DNA from: JBEVOS01 sp964563395
Lineage (GTDB): Bacteria > Pseudomonadota > Alphaproteobacteria > Caulobacterales > Aquidulcibacteraceae
Reading direction: 5' to 3'
Assembly (NCBI GenBank): GCA_964563395.1
Contig: CAZLWK010000010.1
Location: 50,625-114,624 of the forward strand
Length of the DNA stretch: 64,000 nt
Positions 7,583 through 16,311 of this stretch are shown here, one piece after another. Both the position numbers and the translations under genes were made by a program. Position 1 is the stretch's first letter. Each line of letters begins with the position of its first letter. The notes under the pieces were generated by a model that saw only the letters and a program-made list of their open reading frames with translations, was not told where the DNA came from and did not search any database.

Positions 7583-8515
7583 CTAACGCATGTAGAAACG
7601 CGATATTTCCTCGCCGAGATCGGCGGTGCGCTCGATCCAATCGGTCAGGCGTTCGTGCAGACCGGACTGGAAAATGTCCTCGATGCGGCCATAGCGCAAT
7701 TGCGCCGCGATCTCGCCCGCCTTGCGATGGCATTCGCCGCGGCGTCCGCCATGGATGCGGGCGATTTCATCGAGGCAGACGAGAATTTCATCGTAACAGG
7801 CGCGCAGCGAACGGGGCATTTCGGGCCGAAGGATCAGAAGCTCGGCTACGTTCCAGGGCTTCACCTCCTCGCGATACACCCATTGATAGGCGCGCACCGC
7901 AGAGACCGCGCGCAGCACGCTTGTCCATTGATAATAATCGAGCATGCCGCCGACGCCGGAATGGTGCGGCAGCAGTAGATGATATTTCACGTCGAGGATG
8001 CGGGCTGTGTTGTCGGCCCGCTCGATGAAGGCGCCGAGCCGCGTGAACCAATAAATCTCGTTGCGCAGCATCGTGGATTGGCACGCGCCGGAAAAGCGGG
8101 TCGCCACCGTGCGTACCCAATCGAGCGTTTCAGGCAGCGTCTCGGGCGCGAAATCCTTGGCGGTGAAGCCGCGCGCGCGCAGCCAAGCCTCGTTCACGGC
8201 GTCCCACATGTCGCGCGTCAACGCCGTGCGCATGGCCCGGCCATTGATGCGCGCCTTCTCCAGGCAATTGAGAATGGAGGAGGGATTATCCGGCGCGCAG
8301 CACATGAACAGCGCGGCCTCGTTCGCGCTCACCGTCTCGTGCCGCGCGAGATAGGCCGGCGCGCATCCCGCGGCGATCAGCGCTGAATTCCATTCCTCCG
8401 CCGCTTCGGAGAGCCCCGCCATCAGCTGCGCCGCCTCGATGAGCCGGGCAAGGCTTTCCATGCGCTCCATGTAGCGCGCGAGCCAGAACATGGAATCGGC
8501 GGCGCGGGCGAGCAT
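7583..8515 (-). CDS. Alpha-E domain protein (DUF403)
   Basis: A 310-residue all-helical protein starting MLARAADSMFWLARYMERME, the alpha-E/DUF403 signature, with the later conserved NEIYWFTRLGAFIERADNTAR. It lies 44 bp downstream of a circularly permuted ATP-grasp gene, its usual partner. Iyer and co-workers predicted that these two, together with a transglutaminase-like protein and the Anbu peptidase, make and process a peptide or protein modification. No transglutaminase gene follows here; Anbu lies 36 kb away at 45.7 kb. Confidence 0.88.
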   Translation of the reverse strand: MLARAADSMFWLARYMERMESLARLIEAAQLMAGLSEAAEEWNSALIAAGCAPAYLARHETVSANEAALFMCCAPDNPSSILNCLEKARINGRAMRTALTRDMWDAVNEAWLRARGFTAKDFAPETLPETLDWVRTVATRFSGACQSTMLRNEIYWFTRLGAFIERADNTARILDVKYHLLLPHHSGVGGMLDYYQWTSVLRAVSAVRAYQWVYREEVKPWNVAELLILRPEMPRSLRACYDEILVCLDEIARIHGGRRGECHRKAGEIAAQLRYGRIEDIFQSGLHERLTDWIERTADLGEEISRFYMR

Positions 8516-8559
8516 CTAGGCGCGCGCCTCGCCCGCGTTCGCCGATGAGAAACACGGCG

Positions 8560-10029
8560 TCATTTCATACTCTGCGTTTGACTCATGCCATTCATCGTCT
8601 GCGCCTGAGTCGTCGATCCGCGCAGCACCCATGTATCCTTGGTGCCTCCGCCCTGGCTTGAATTCACCACGAGCGAGCCGTCGCGCAGCGCCACGCGCGT
8701 CAGCCCGCCCGGCACGATGCGCACGCCGTCCGCGCCAGAAAGCACGAAGGGACGCAAATCGATATGGCGGGGCGCGACGCCGTTCTCAACGAAGGTGGGG
8801 CAGGTGGAGAGCGCAAGCGTCGGCTGGGCGATATAGGCGCTCGGGCGCGCGCGCAGCTTCTTGGCGAAATCGGCGCGCTGCTTCTTCGAGGCGTGCGGTC
8901 CGACAAGCATGCCGTAGCCGCCGGAGCCGCGCGTCTCCTTCACGACCAATTCGTCCAGATGATCGAGCACATAGGCGAGCGCGCCAGCCTCGGCACAATC
9001 CCAGGTCGGCACGTTGTTGAGGATCGGCTCTTCGCCCAGATAGAAGCGGATCATCGCCGGCACGTGCACATAAACGGCTTTATCGTCGGCGACGCCCGCA
9101 CCCACCGCGTTGGCGAGCGCGACAGTGCCGGCCCGATACGCCTCCATCAGCCCCGGCACGCCCAGCATGGACTCGGGATTGAACGCCTTGGGATCGAGAT
9201 AATCGTCATCGATCCTTCGATAGATCACGTCGACGGGCTTAAGCCCGCCCGTGGTGCGCATGAAGACGCGCTTGTTCTCAACGAGAAGATCGACGCCCTC
9301 CACGAGTTCGACGCCCATTTCGTCGGCCAGGAAGGAATGTTCGTAATAGGCGCTGTTATACTGGCCGGGTGTGAGCACGACCACGCTCGGCTCGCCGCAT
9401 CCGCTGGGCGCGGCCGATTGCAGCGTGTGCAGGAGATGTTCGGGATAGCGCGAGATCGGCGCGACGCCCGCGCGCGTGAAGAGATCCGGAAAGAGCCGCA
9501 TCATCACCGAGCGGTCCTCCAGCATGTAGGAGACGCCCGAGGGTGTGCGGCAATTATCCTCCAGCACGTAGAAATCGTTCGGCCCGGTGCGCACGAGATC
9601 GATGCCGGCCACATGCGTGTAAACGCCGCCCGGCACGCGCACGCCTTCCATCAGCGCGCAATAGGCCGGGTTCCGAAGCACGAGATCCTCGGGGATCTTG
9701 CCGGCGCGCAGGATTTCGCGCGGCCCGTATATGTCGGCCAGGAATTGATTGAGCGCGCTGACGCGCTGGATGAGCCCGCGCTCCAGGTGCGCCCATTCGG
9801 CGGCGTCGATGATGCGCGGGATGATGTCGAACGGGATGAGGCGTTCGGGATCGCCGCCCTCGGTGTAAACGGCGAAAGTGATGCCGACGCGGCGGAACAG
9901 GCGCTCGGCCTCCTCCTGCTTGGCGCGCAAAATCTCCGGCGGCGTCGATTTCAGCCAGGATTCCACCACGGCGTAGGCGTCGCGGACCTTGTCGTCCGTG
10001 CCGTTCATCTCATCGAAGATGTCCCGCAT
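8560..10029 (-). CDS. Circularly permuted type 2 ATP-grasp protein (DUF404/DUF407)
   Basis: A 489-residue protein starting MRDIFDEMNGTDDKVRDAY. Blocks typical of the family are GGDPERLIPFDIIPRII, LVRTGPNDFYVLEDNCRTPS and NAVGAGVADDKAVYVHVPAM, then VKETRGSGGYGMLVGP (ATP-binding loop) near the C-terminal half, followed by HIDLRPFVLSG. The order of ATP-grasp elements is permuted relative to normal ATP-grasp enzymes. Predicted amidoligase forming peptide bonds; substrate unknown. First gene of a two-gene minus-strand operon with the alpha-E gene; divergent from an acyl-CoA dehydrogenase. Confidence 0.9.
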   Translation of the reverse strand: MRDIFDEMNGTDDKVRDAYAVVESWLKSTPPEILRAKQEEAERLFRRVGITFAVYTEGGDPERLIPFDIIPRIIDAAEWAHLERGLIQRVSALNQFLADIYGPREILRAGKIPEDLVLRNPAYCALMEGVRVPGGVYTHVAGIDLVRTGPNDFYVLEDNCRTPSGVSYMLEDRSVMMRLFPDLFTRAGVAPISRYPEHLLHTLQSAAPSGCGEPSVVVLTPGQYNSAYYEHSFLADEMGVELVEGVDLLVENKRVFMRTTGGLKPVDVIYRRIDDDYLDPKAFNPESMLGVPGLMEAYRAGTVALANAVGAGVADDKAVYVHVPAMIRFYLGEEPILNNVPTWDCAEAGALAYVLDHLDELVVKETRGSGGYGMLVGPHASKKQRADFAKKLRARPSAYIAQPTLALSTCPTFVENGVAPRHIDLRPFVLSGADGVRIVPGGLTRVALRDGSLVVNSSQGGGTKDTWVLRGSTTQAQTMNGMSQTQSMK

Positions 10030-10292
10030 GCCGCTCCGCGCCCTGGGCCAATGCCGAATGATGCGCCGCGCCGGCCTGCCGATAGCGCGCCGCGACGGCC
10101 AGTATGACAGCGGGCCGGCCCGCGCCCAACAAAGTGGCGCTCAAAAGGCGCGGGCGCCGAAAAAAGCGGCGGGGCGGCGGCGCCTGCGTCGATGTCGCCA
10201 CGTCCAAGGCGCCGCTTACCCGCTTGCCGCAACGGACGGCGCGCCTATAGTCCCAAAAAATGACGCATGCGCCAGGAGGAGGCTGACCGCTC

Positions 10293-11489
10293 ATGAACCT
10301 CGATTTCACGCCGGAAGAGATCGCGTTCCGCGACGAGGTGCGCACCTTCATCGCCGAGAATTTTCCCGCCCATCTGCGCGGGCGCACGGGCGATCGCTCC
10401 AGTGTCAGCCGCGAGGACATGCTCGCCTGGCACAAAATCCTCGGCAAGAAAGGCTGGAGCGTGCCGTCCTGGCCGGTGAAATATGGCGGCACGGGCTGGA
10501 CGCCCACGCAGAAATACATCTGGCAGGAAGAAAACGCGCGCGCCGAGACGACGCCGCTCCTGCCGTTCGGCGTCTCGATGGTGGCGCCTGTCATCTATAC
10601 GTTCGGCTCGGAGGCGCAGAAGGAGCGCTTCCTGCCTGGCATCCGCAACGGCGATGTCTGGTGGTGTCAGGGCTATTCCGAGCCCGGCGCCGGCTCCGAC
10701 CTCGCCAGCCTCAAGACCCGCGCCGTCCGCGAGGGCGATCATTACATCGTCAACGGCCAGAAGACCTGGACCACGCTCGGCCAATTCGCCGATTGGGGTT
10801 TCTTCCTGGTGCGCACCAAGGCGGACGGCAAAGCTCAGGAGGGCATCTCCTTCCTGCTGATCGACATGAAGACGCCTGGCATCGAGGTGCGCCCCATCAT
10901 GCTGATCGACGGCGCCTATGAGGTGAACGACGTCTTCCTCACCGACGTGAAGGTGCCGGTGGAGAATCTGATCGGCGAGGAAAACAAGGGCTGGACCTAC
11001 GCCAAGGTGCTGCTCGCGCACGAGCGCTCGGGCATCGCCGGCGTCGCGCGCTCGAAGAAGGGCGTGGAGCGCCTGCGCGCCTTGGCCAAGGCCGAACGCG
11101 CCGACGATGGGCGCCCGCTGATTCAGGACGACGATTTCCAGCGCAAGGTGAGCGAGCTCGAAATCGATCTGGCCGCGCTCGAATTCACCGAACTGCGCGT
11201 GCTCGCCAGCGAACAGCAGGGCAAGGGGCCGGGCCCGGAAAGCTCACTCTTGAAAATCAAGGGCACTGAAATCCAACAGCGCCTCACCGAGCTCACGCTG
11301 GAGGCCGTCGCGCATTACGCCATGCCCGATGCGCGGCTCTTTCCGCAGGCCGCGAACGAGTTCGCAATCGGGCCTGACTACGCTCACGAGGCCGCGCCCG
11401 CCTATTACAATATGCGCAAGACCTCGATCTATGGCGGCTCGAACGAGATCCAGCGCAACATCATGGCGAAGATGGTGCTGGGGCTTTAG
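10293..11489 (+). CDS. Acyl-CoA dehydrogenase (PimC-like large subunit)
   Basis: A 398-residue FAD enzyme. N-terminal helical domain from MNLDFTPEEIAFRDEVRTF; middle beta domain with WWCQGYSEPGAGSDLASLKT and NGQKTWTT; C-terminal helical domain ending YNMRKTSIYGGSNEIQRNI. It introduces a trans-2 double bond into an acyl-CoA. The N-terminus resembles what is often called pimeloyl-CoA dehydrogenase large subunit, whose small-subunit partner is usually the next gene. Here the partner (12181) is separated by a toxin-antitoxin pair. GGAGGAGG lies upstream of the ATG. Substrate not deducible. Confidence 0.92.
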   Translation: MNLDFTPEEIAFRDEVRTFIAENFPAHLRGRTGDRSSVSREDMLAWHKILGKKGWSVPSWPVKYGGTGWTPTQKYIWQEENARAETTPLLPFGVSMVAPVIYTFGSEAQKERFLPGIRNGDVWWCQGYSEPGAGSDLASLKTRAVREGDHYIVNGQKTWTTLGQFADWGFFLVRTKADGKAQEGISFLLIDMKTPGIEVRPIMLIDGAYEVNDVFLTDVKVPVENLIGEENKGWTYAKVLLAHERSGIAGVARSKKGVERLRALAKAERADDGRPLIQDDDFQRKVSELEIDLAALEFTELRVLASEQQGKGPGPESSLLKIKGTEIQQRLTELTLEAVAHYAMPDARLFPQAANEFAIGPDYAHEAAPAYYNMRKTSIYGGSNEIQRNIMAKMVLGL

Positions 11490-11498
11490 GGGACCGAA

Positions 11499-11783
11499 AT
11501 GCCGATCCGCTCCTTTAGGGATCGGCGCACGGCGCTGATTTTTGAGGGAGCGTCCCCAAAGGGCGTGCCGCCCGACGTTCGATCGCGTGCGAAGCGAAAG
11601 CTGGCGCTGTTGGATGCGGCGACCGACCTCGCCGATCTGCGTAATCCGCCCGGCAATCGTCTTGAGGCGCTTGCCGGAGACCGCGCCGGCCAGCATTCTA
11701 TAAGGGTCAACGACCAGTGGCGGATTTGCTTTGCCTGGGTCGATGGAGCAGCAAGCGATGTCGAGTTCGTCGACTATCACTGA
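11499..11783 (+). CDS. higB: HigB/RelE-family toxin
   Basis: A 94-residue protein: IRSFRDRRTALIFEG at the start, KRKLALLDAATDLADL in the middle, then NRLEALAGDRAGQHSIRVND and QWRICFAW, the standard end of HigB-like RelE-superfamily mRNA interferases. These cut mRNA in the ribosome A site. The antitoxin gene overlaps its 3' end by 26 bp. Toxin-first gene order is normal for higBA. The pair lies between two acyl-CoA dehydrogenase genes that normally adjoin, starting 9 bp after the first stop. Confidence 0.9.
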   Translation: MPIRSFRDRRTALIFEGASPKGVPPDVRSRAKRKLALLDAATDLADLRNPPGNRLEALAGDRAGQHSIRVNDQWRICFAWVDGAASDVEFVDYH

Positions 11784-12081
11784 CGCAAATTCCTCCCGCG
11801 AAGCGCCCTGTCATCCGGGCGAGATTCTGCGCGAGGAATACCTTCCCGATTTCGCCCTGACCCCTGATGGTTTGGCGGCGGCCCTCGGCGTGACGAGCGA
11901 GTTGATCGAGGACGTGCTTTCTGAGAGAGCGCCCGTCACCGCCGATTTGGCGCTGCGGCTTGGCCGGGCGTTCGCGCAAAGCCCCCAAATGTGGATGAGC
12001 CTGCAGGCGCGCTACGATTTGGCGCTCGCCGCGCGTGCGGCGAACGATCTCGACGAGGTGAGGCCGATCGCGGCGGCTTGA
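11758..12081 (+). CDS. higA: HigA-family antitoxin (XRE HTH)
   Basis: A 107-residue protein with the HigA block HPGEILREEYLPDFALTPDG at about residues 19-38, then a helix-turn-helix (AAALGVTSELIEDVLSERAP) and LALRLGRAFAQSPQMWMSLQ. HigA neutralises the upstream toxin and represses the shared promoter. The ATG at 11758 lies inside the toxin reading frame, giving a 26-bp overlap that couples translation. The longer open frame from 11731 is less likely because it extends further into the toxin gene. Confidence 0.9.
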   Translation: MSSSSTITDANSSREAPCHPGEILREEYLPDFALTPDGLAAALGVTSELIEDVLSERAPVTADLALRLGRAFAQSPQMWMSLQARYDLALAARAANDLDEVRPIAAA

Positions 12082-12180
12082 CCGTGGGGCGCGGCCGTCC
12101 CCCCGCTTGCGCCCGGGAATTCCTCAGATAAGACAGCCCGCAGAACACTGAACAAAACCGGGCCCAGGGAGCGCCGCGCC

Positions 12181-13320
12181 ATGGATTTCAACTTCACCGA
12201 CGAACAAAACATGCTGCGCGACTCGATCGCGAAGTTCGTCGCCTCGGCCTATGATTTCGATAAGCGCAAGCAGCGCGCCGCCGATCCGGACAGCTCCAAG
12301 AAGAATTGGGCGCAGATGGCCGAGCTTGGCCTGATGGCCGCGCCGCTGCCAGAAGCCTATGGCGGCCTGGGCGGGGGCCCGGTCGACGTCATGGTGGTGA
12401 TGGAGGAGTTCGGCAAAGGCCTCGTCGCCGAGCCCTATCTGCAGACCGTGGTGATCGGCGCCGGCTTCCTGGAAAAGGCGGGCGCGGAAGCCCAGAAGGA
12501 AGAGCATCTGAACGCCATCGCCGCGGGCGAGCGCGTCATCGCCTTCGCCTACGCCGAACCGCAGGGGCGCTACAATCTGGCCGACCTTACCACCGCCGCG
12601 AAGAAGAGCGGGGCCGGCTGGTCGCTCTCGGGCCACAAGGCGGTCGTCATCGGCGCGCCGAACGCCGATCATCTGATCGTCACCGCGCGCACGGGCGGGG
12701 CCCAGCGCGACGCCAAGGGCGTCTCGGTCTTCATCGTGCCCAAGGACGCCAAGGGCGTGACGACGCGCGACTATCCCACGGTGGACGGCTTCAAGGCCTC
12801 GGAGGTTTATTTCGAGAATGTCGCGCTCGGCGCCGAGCATTTGATCGGCGCGGCGGATGAAGCGCTGCCGGTGGTGGAGGAGGTGGTCGATCACGCCATC
12901 GCCGCGGTGTGCGCCGAAGCGGTCGGCGGCATGCGCCAGATGCATGCGCTGACGCTCGACTACGCCAAGGGCCGCAAGCAATTCGGCGTGCCGATCTCTT
13001 CGTTCCAGGTGCTGCAGCACCGCATGGTCGACATGTTCACCGCCACCGAGCAATCCATCTCCATGACCTACATGGTCACGTTGAAGCTCGATGCGGGCGC
13101 GGAAGAGCGCGCCAAGGCCGCGAGCGCCGCCAAGGTGCAGATCGGCAAGGCCGGGCGCTTCGTCGGCCAGAGCGCGATCCAGATCCATGGCGGCATGGGC
13201 ATGACTGACGAGATGCGCGTCGGCCATTATTTCAAGCGCGCCACCATGATCGACAGCCAGTTCGGCAATGTCGATCATCATCTGCGCCGCTACACGCAGC
13301 ACTCGATGAAGGCGGCCTAA
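12181..13320 (+). CDS. Acyl-CoA dehydrogenase (PimD-like small subunit)
   Basis: A 379-residue acyl-CoA dehydrogenase family protein starting MDFNFTDEQNMLRDSIAKFV. It has the middle domain YAEPQGRYNLADLTT and the C-terminal GRKQFGVPISSFQVLQHRMVDM and IQIHGGMGMTDEMRVGHYFK. It resembles the small partner of heteromeric acyl-CoA dehydrogenases; the N-terminal domain is shorter in conserved motifs than in the first gene. GGGAGCG precedes the ATG. Likely forms a complex with the product of 10293-11489. Confidence 0.9.
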   Translation: MDFNFTDEQNMLRDSIAKFVASAYDFDKRKQRAADPDSSKKNWAQMAELGLMAAPLPEAYGGLGGGPVDVMVVMEEFGKGLVAEPYLQTVVIGAGFLEKAGAEAQKEEHLNAIAAGERVIAFAYAEPQGRYNLADLTTAAKKSGAGWSLSGHKAVVIGAPNADHLIVTARTGGAQRDAKGVSVFIVPKDAKGVTTRDYPTVDGFKASEVYFENVALGAEHLIGAADEALPVVEEVVDHAIAAVCAEAVGGMRQMHALTLDYAKGRKQFGVPISSFQVLQHRMVDMFTATEQSISMTYMVTLKLDAGAEERAKAASAAKVQIGKAGRFVGQSAIQIHGGMGMTDEMRVGHYFKRATMIDSQFGNVDHHLRRYTQHSMKAA

Positions 13321-13358
13321 CTGGTTTCGGCGCGCCGCAGCGCCTATGTGCTGAGCGC

Positions 13359-13781
13359 ATGAGCGAGATCGATGCGGCCGTGGCGGAGATCGCCGATGAA
13401 TTCGCGTTCTTCTCCGATTGGGAGGAGCGCTATCAGCACGTGCTCGATCTGGGCCGCGCGCTCGCGCCATTGAGCCCGGAGGAGCGCAGCGAGGACACGA
13501 AGGTGCGCGGCTGCGCGAGCCAGGTCTGGCTCGTCACCGATCGCCGCCCCGACACGCCGGACCGGCTCTATTTTCGCGGCGACAGCGACGCCCATCTGGT
13601 GCGCGGCCTGATCGCGGTGCTGCTGCGTATCTTTTCCGGACGCACGCGGGCGGAGATCGCCGGCGCCGATCCCAAGGCCGTGTTCGCGCGTCTCGGCCTT
13701 GCCGACGCGCTGACGCCGCAGCGCTCCAATGGCGTGTTCGCGATGATGCAGCGCATGCAGCGCGAAGCGTCTTTCTCATAG
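13359..13781 (+). CDS. SufE family cysteine desulfurase activator
   Basis: A 140-residue protein with the SufE sulfur-acceptor site VRGCASQVWLV (Cys52), the N-terminal block EFAFFSDWEERYQHVLDLGR, and the C-terminal LGLADALTPQRSNGVFAMMQRM. SufE takes persulfide from the desulfurase SufS for Fe-S cluster assembly. It is isolated from any suf operon here, which is common. It converges on the DUF6456 gene with a 15-bp gap. Confidence 0.93.
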   Translation: MSEIDAAVAEIADEFAFFSDWEERYQHVLDLGRALAPLSPEERSEDTKVRGCASQVWLVTDRRPDTPDRLYFRGDSDAHLVRGLIAVLLRIFSGRTRAEIAGADPKAVFARLGLADALTPQRSNGVFAMMQRMQREASFS

Positions 13782-13796
13782 ACAAGCGACCGCGGT

Positions 13797-14543
13797 TTAG
13801 GACGTCGCGTACCGCACCGCGAGCTGCGCCAAAGCGAGTTTCAGCGCGATCTTGGCCGAGCGCGCGGGCCAGCCTTCGCCCGTTTCGATCGCTTCAAGCC
13901 CGTCCTCGGCGAGGCAGGCGCGCGCGATCACGCGGCGCAGCGGCGGGGCGAGCGGAGCGAGCGCGTCGTCGAAGCGGCGGCGCGCATCCGCGCCCGCGCT
14001 TATCGCGGCTTCAGCGCCGTTTTGCGCGCGGGGCGTGGACCCGCGCGGAGGCGCGGACCAATCGCTGCCGCGCGTGAGCCCGATCTGGCCGGCCAGCCAA
14101 TCCTGATGAAGGCGGCGCGCGGCGGCGAGCTCCTCGGGGGCGAAGAAGGGCGCGCCAGCCGCGTCGCGCAGGCGCGCGAGCCGCTCGGTCGGGTCGTGGC
14201 CGGCCTGGAGCGCGGGCCGCGCGCGCCCGGCGCCGTCCATGACGTGGCGCGTGCGCAAGGGCGCGTGCTGGGCGAGGAAGGCGGGATGGGCCTCGGGCGC
14301 GGCCTCGCGCGCGGCGCGCGCCTTGCCGGCGGCGGCGAGGCGGAACGTCTCGGCCTCCGCGCCCGCCAGGATCGCGCCCTCGCTCAGGAGCGCGCCGACC
14401 GCGTCCGCGCTCAGCTTCACGAGCGGGCGCCGGCGCCGGTCGCCGTCGGGAAACACGCCGAAGCTCGCCCCGCCGCGATCGCGCGCCAGGAGCGCGCCCG
14501 GCTGGGCGAGCGCGGCGAGCGCGCGTTCGGCGGCGCGGCTCAT
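13797..14543 (-). CDS. DUF6456 domain protein
   Basis: A 248-residue Ala/Arg-rich protein. The conserved C-terminal half (ERLARLRDAAGAPFFAPEEL, RLHQDWLAGQIGLTRGSDWS, then AAADARRRFDDALAPL-like segments and an EGLEAIETGEGWPARSAKIAL-like end) is the DUF6456 domain of alphaproteobacteria, which in other proteins sits after an HTH. No HTH is obvious here, but the gene overlaps by ATGA (14540-14543) with a DnaA-type DNA-binding gene, so the two may act together. Function unknown. Confidence 0.75.
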   Translation of the reverse strand: MSRAAERALAALAQPGALLARDRGGASFGVFPDGDRRRRPLVKLSADAVGALLSEGAILAGAEAETFRLAAAGKARAAREAAPEAHPAFLAQHAPLRTRHVMDGAGRARPALQAGHDPTERLARLRDAAGAPFFAPEELAAARRLHQDWLAGQIGLTRGSDWSAPPRGSTPRAQNGAEAAISAGADARRRFDDALAPLAPPLRRVIARACLAEDGLEAIETGEGWPARSAKIALKLALAQLAVRYATS

Positions 14544-15007
14544 CGCGCGCCCGCTTGGGGCGCGGCTTCCGGCGCTTCGCGCAGCGCCGCCTCAAGCGCG
14601 GAGAGCCAGCCGTCATAGACGGGGTCCTCGCGGCGATCCTCGATCAGGCGGCAGGCGTGCATCACGGTGGAGCGGTCGCGCCCGAAGGCGGCGGCCACGC
14701 GCGCATAGCTCATCGAGAAGGCGATGGCGGTGAGATACATGGCGGCCTGACGCGCCTCGCAGGCGGGCTTGGCGCCGCGCAGCTCGGCCAGGATGTCACC
14801 CGGCGCCACGCCGGTGGCGAAGCTGATGAGATCGACGGCGAGGCGCGCCTTGGCCGCGTCGCGCCGGGCGCGGGCGCGGTCGGGCCCCATGGCCCGCTCG
14901 CTGTTTGCTTGGGGGTCGGCATTGGACCCGTGGCGGGTCGGCCCCGCGCCAGCATGGTTAGCCGCCCGCGCCCCGTCCGACCTGTCTCCATCCTGTCTTT
15001 CCATCAT
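14540..15007 (-). CDS. DnaA C-terminal domain (HTH) protein
   Basis: 155 residues. The C-terminal half matches the DNA-binding domain IV of DnaA: a helix-turn-helix ending in the DnaA signature FGRDRSTVMHACRLIEDRRE. There is no AAA+ ATPase domain, so it is not DnaA itself. The N-terminal ~60 residues are charged and disordered. Start chosen at the first of two adjacent ATGs with AAGGGA upstream; the frame is open earlier. Its likely role is DNA binding at DnaA-box-like sites. It overlaps the DUF6456 gene downstream. Confidence 0.8.
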   Translation of the reverse strand: MMERQDGDRSDGARAANHAGAGPTRHGSNADPQANSERAMGPDRARARRDAAKARLAVDLISFATGVAPGDILAELRGAKPACEARQAAMYLTAIAFSMSYARVAAAFGRDRSTVMHACRLIEDRREDPVYDGWLSALEAALREAPEAAPQAGAR

Positions 15008-15103
15008 CGTCGCGTCCCTTTCCGCATGGAGAGGGGATGATAGCGGGATTTGCGGGATGTAGGACAATTTTCCTAATATTGTCCTAGCCAGTGCGAGCAA
15101 GGC

Positions 15104-15844
15104 TTACCCGGCGGCCGTCGAATTGACCTGCGCCCCAGCGATCTGAGCGAGCGCCTCCTGAACGCCAGCGAGGCCCTTAAACGATTCCACGATGATTACC
15201 GTAAGCTCCACCAAGTCGTGCAGCGTTGGGACGAGCTCCTTTCCCTCAAGGACGCTTCCCGGCGGGAAGACAACCTTGACTTCGGTCTTATTCAAAGTGT
15301 CTCGAAGGACAGTCAACTTTACTTCTCGCTGTCCCTGAACCCGCTCCATTTTGATCATGGGTCCGACGAAGCTCAGAAATTGCGGGATTAGTTCTTTATG
15401 CTTGTCCTGGATATCTAGGTCATGAATTGCGCGCAGAGCTTCCTGTCCCCCTCGATAGGGCCGCATTTTTTTAAGGAGCTCTACGGCCTCCGGCCCGGCG
15501 CGGAAAAACTTTCTTCGTTTGATCATTTCAGGCAAGTCTTTGGGGGTCTCTGAAAACGGAAAATGGACTCCGTTTGCGTTTAAGCCGTTCAAGCGGACCA
15601 AATCGCAAGCCATGAGATCAAGTGCAGCGCGGAGATTGTGCAAAAGATCTCCCACCGTAGCTCCTATTTCTTCTGGGGGCCCCTGCCATGAAGTGTGAAC
15701 CGAAATTCCGGGTCCATCTAGCACTTCGTGCTTAACTGGATCGCTGGCGATGTACTCAATCACCAACCTCTCTAGCTCTTTGAGGTGATGGCGGGCTCTT
15801 TTCAGCTTGACGCTTGATGCATGAAAGGGCGGCGACGTTGTCAT
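15104..15844 (-). CDS. Hypothetical protein, accessory
   Basis: A 246-residue soluble protein. The segment VGDLLHNLRAALDLMACDLV (about residues 65-84) resembles a helical motif in a widespread set of unnamed proteins found near mobile genes. The rest includes KKMRPYRGGQEALRAIHDLD and QDKHKELIP. No catalytic signature is apparent. Codon choice is noticeably more AT-rich than in flanking genes, suggesting horizontal transfer. It may be HEPN-like in fold, but that is a guess. Confidence 0.6.
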   Translation of the reverse strand: MTTSPPFHASSVKLKRARHHLKELERLVIEYIASDPVKHEVLDGPGISVHTSWQGPPEEIGATVGDLLHNLRAALDLMACDLVRLNGLNANGVHFPFSETPKDLPEMIKRRKFFRAGPEAVELLKKMRPYRGGQEALRAIHDLDIQDKHKELIPQFLSFVGPMIKMERVQGQREVKLTVLRDTLNKTEVKVVFPPGSVLEGKELVPTLHDLVELTVIIVESFKGLAGVQEALAQIAGAQVNSTAAG

Positions 15845-15859
15845 TTAGGACATCTCAAC

Positions 15860-15985
15860 ATGGCGAAAGACGAAAAATACTCAGACGAAGAAGCGCAGCG
15901 GCGCTTCGAGCAAGCGCTGAAAGGCGGGTTGAAGGCGCCGCCAACGCCAGTCGAAAAACCGAAGAAAGGGGCCCACAAGAAATGA
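15860..15985 (+). CDS. 41-residue small protein
   Basis: Reads MAKDEKYSDEEAQRRFEQAL then KGGLKAPPTPVEKPKKGAHKK and TGA. The YSDEEAxRRFExAL+G pattern recurs in many tiny bacterial proteins, often near phage or toxin-antitoxin genes. It has an amphipathic N-terminal helix and a basic, proline-rich tail. It is divergent from the hypothetical gene at 15844 with a 15-bp gap. Function unknown. Confidence 0.6.
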   Translation: MAKDEKYSDEEAQRRFEQALKGGLKAPPTPVEKPKKGAHKK

Positions 15986-16023
15986 CGTTTGCGCCAATCA
16001 TCGCGGGCCCCGATCGCTTCGCT

Positions 16024-16311
16024 TTAACCCGCGGCCCAAATGGCGTTTATCGCGTCGATGGGCGGTCTATCCCATGTGCTGACAATGGCGCTGCCGCCGA
16101 AGTCGCAATTGATCACGGCAAGTCTGTCGTTTCGATCCATGGCGGCGATGACGTGGTTGAACGCATCGCGGGGGCTCAAATCGGTGTTCACGTAGAACAA
16201 TGAGTATTGGAATTGATGCCAACGCCCGAGGTCTTTGATCGCGTCGCGCACCGCATCGTAATTCTGACCGGGTTGGTTCAGGTCGTACGCGATGAAAAGA
16301 TTGTTAGCCAT
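16024..16311 (-). CDS. Small Cas2-like/SinR-family protein
   Basis: 95 residues beginning MANNLFIAYDLNQPGQNYDA. The pattern of an N-terminal beta strand LFIAYDL, GQNYDAVRDAIKDLGRW, a strand YSLFYVNT and a second strand LAVINCDF matches a family of short proteins with a ferredoxin-like fold related to Cas2/VapD, often labelled SinR. No CRISPR array or other cas gene is present. The start is set by the family N-terminus although the frame is open earlier. A highly structured non-coding segment lies immediately upstream. Function unknown; some relatives are ribonuclease toxins. Confidence 0.65.
   Translation of the reverse strand: MANNLFIAYDLNQPGQNYDAVRDAIKDLGRWHQFQYSLFYVNTDLSPRDAFNHVIAAMDRNDRLAVINCDFGGSAIVSTWDRPPIDAINAIWAAG

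Noticed and set aside
15982..16203. Plus-strand frame MTFAPIIAGPDRFALTRGPN overlapping the 41-residue gene stop as ATGA
   Set aside because: It lies antisense to the Cas2-like gene, which has family similarity; the plus-strand frame has none, so I treat it as a shadow despite the ATGA overlap.
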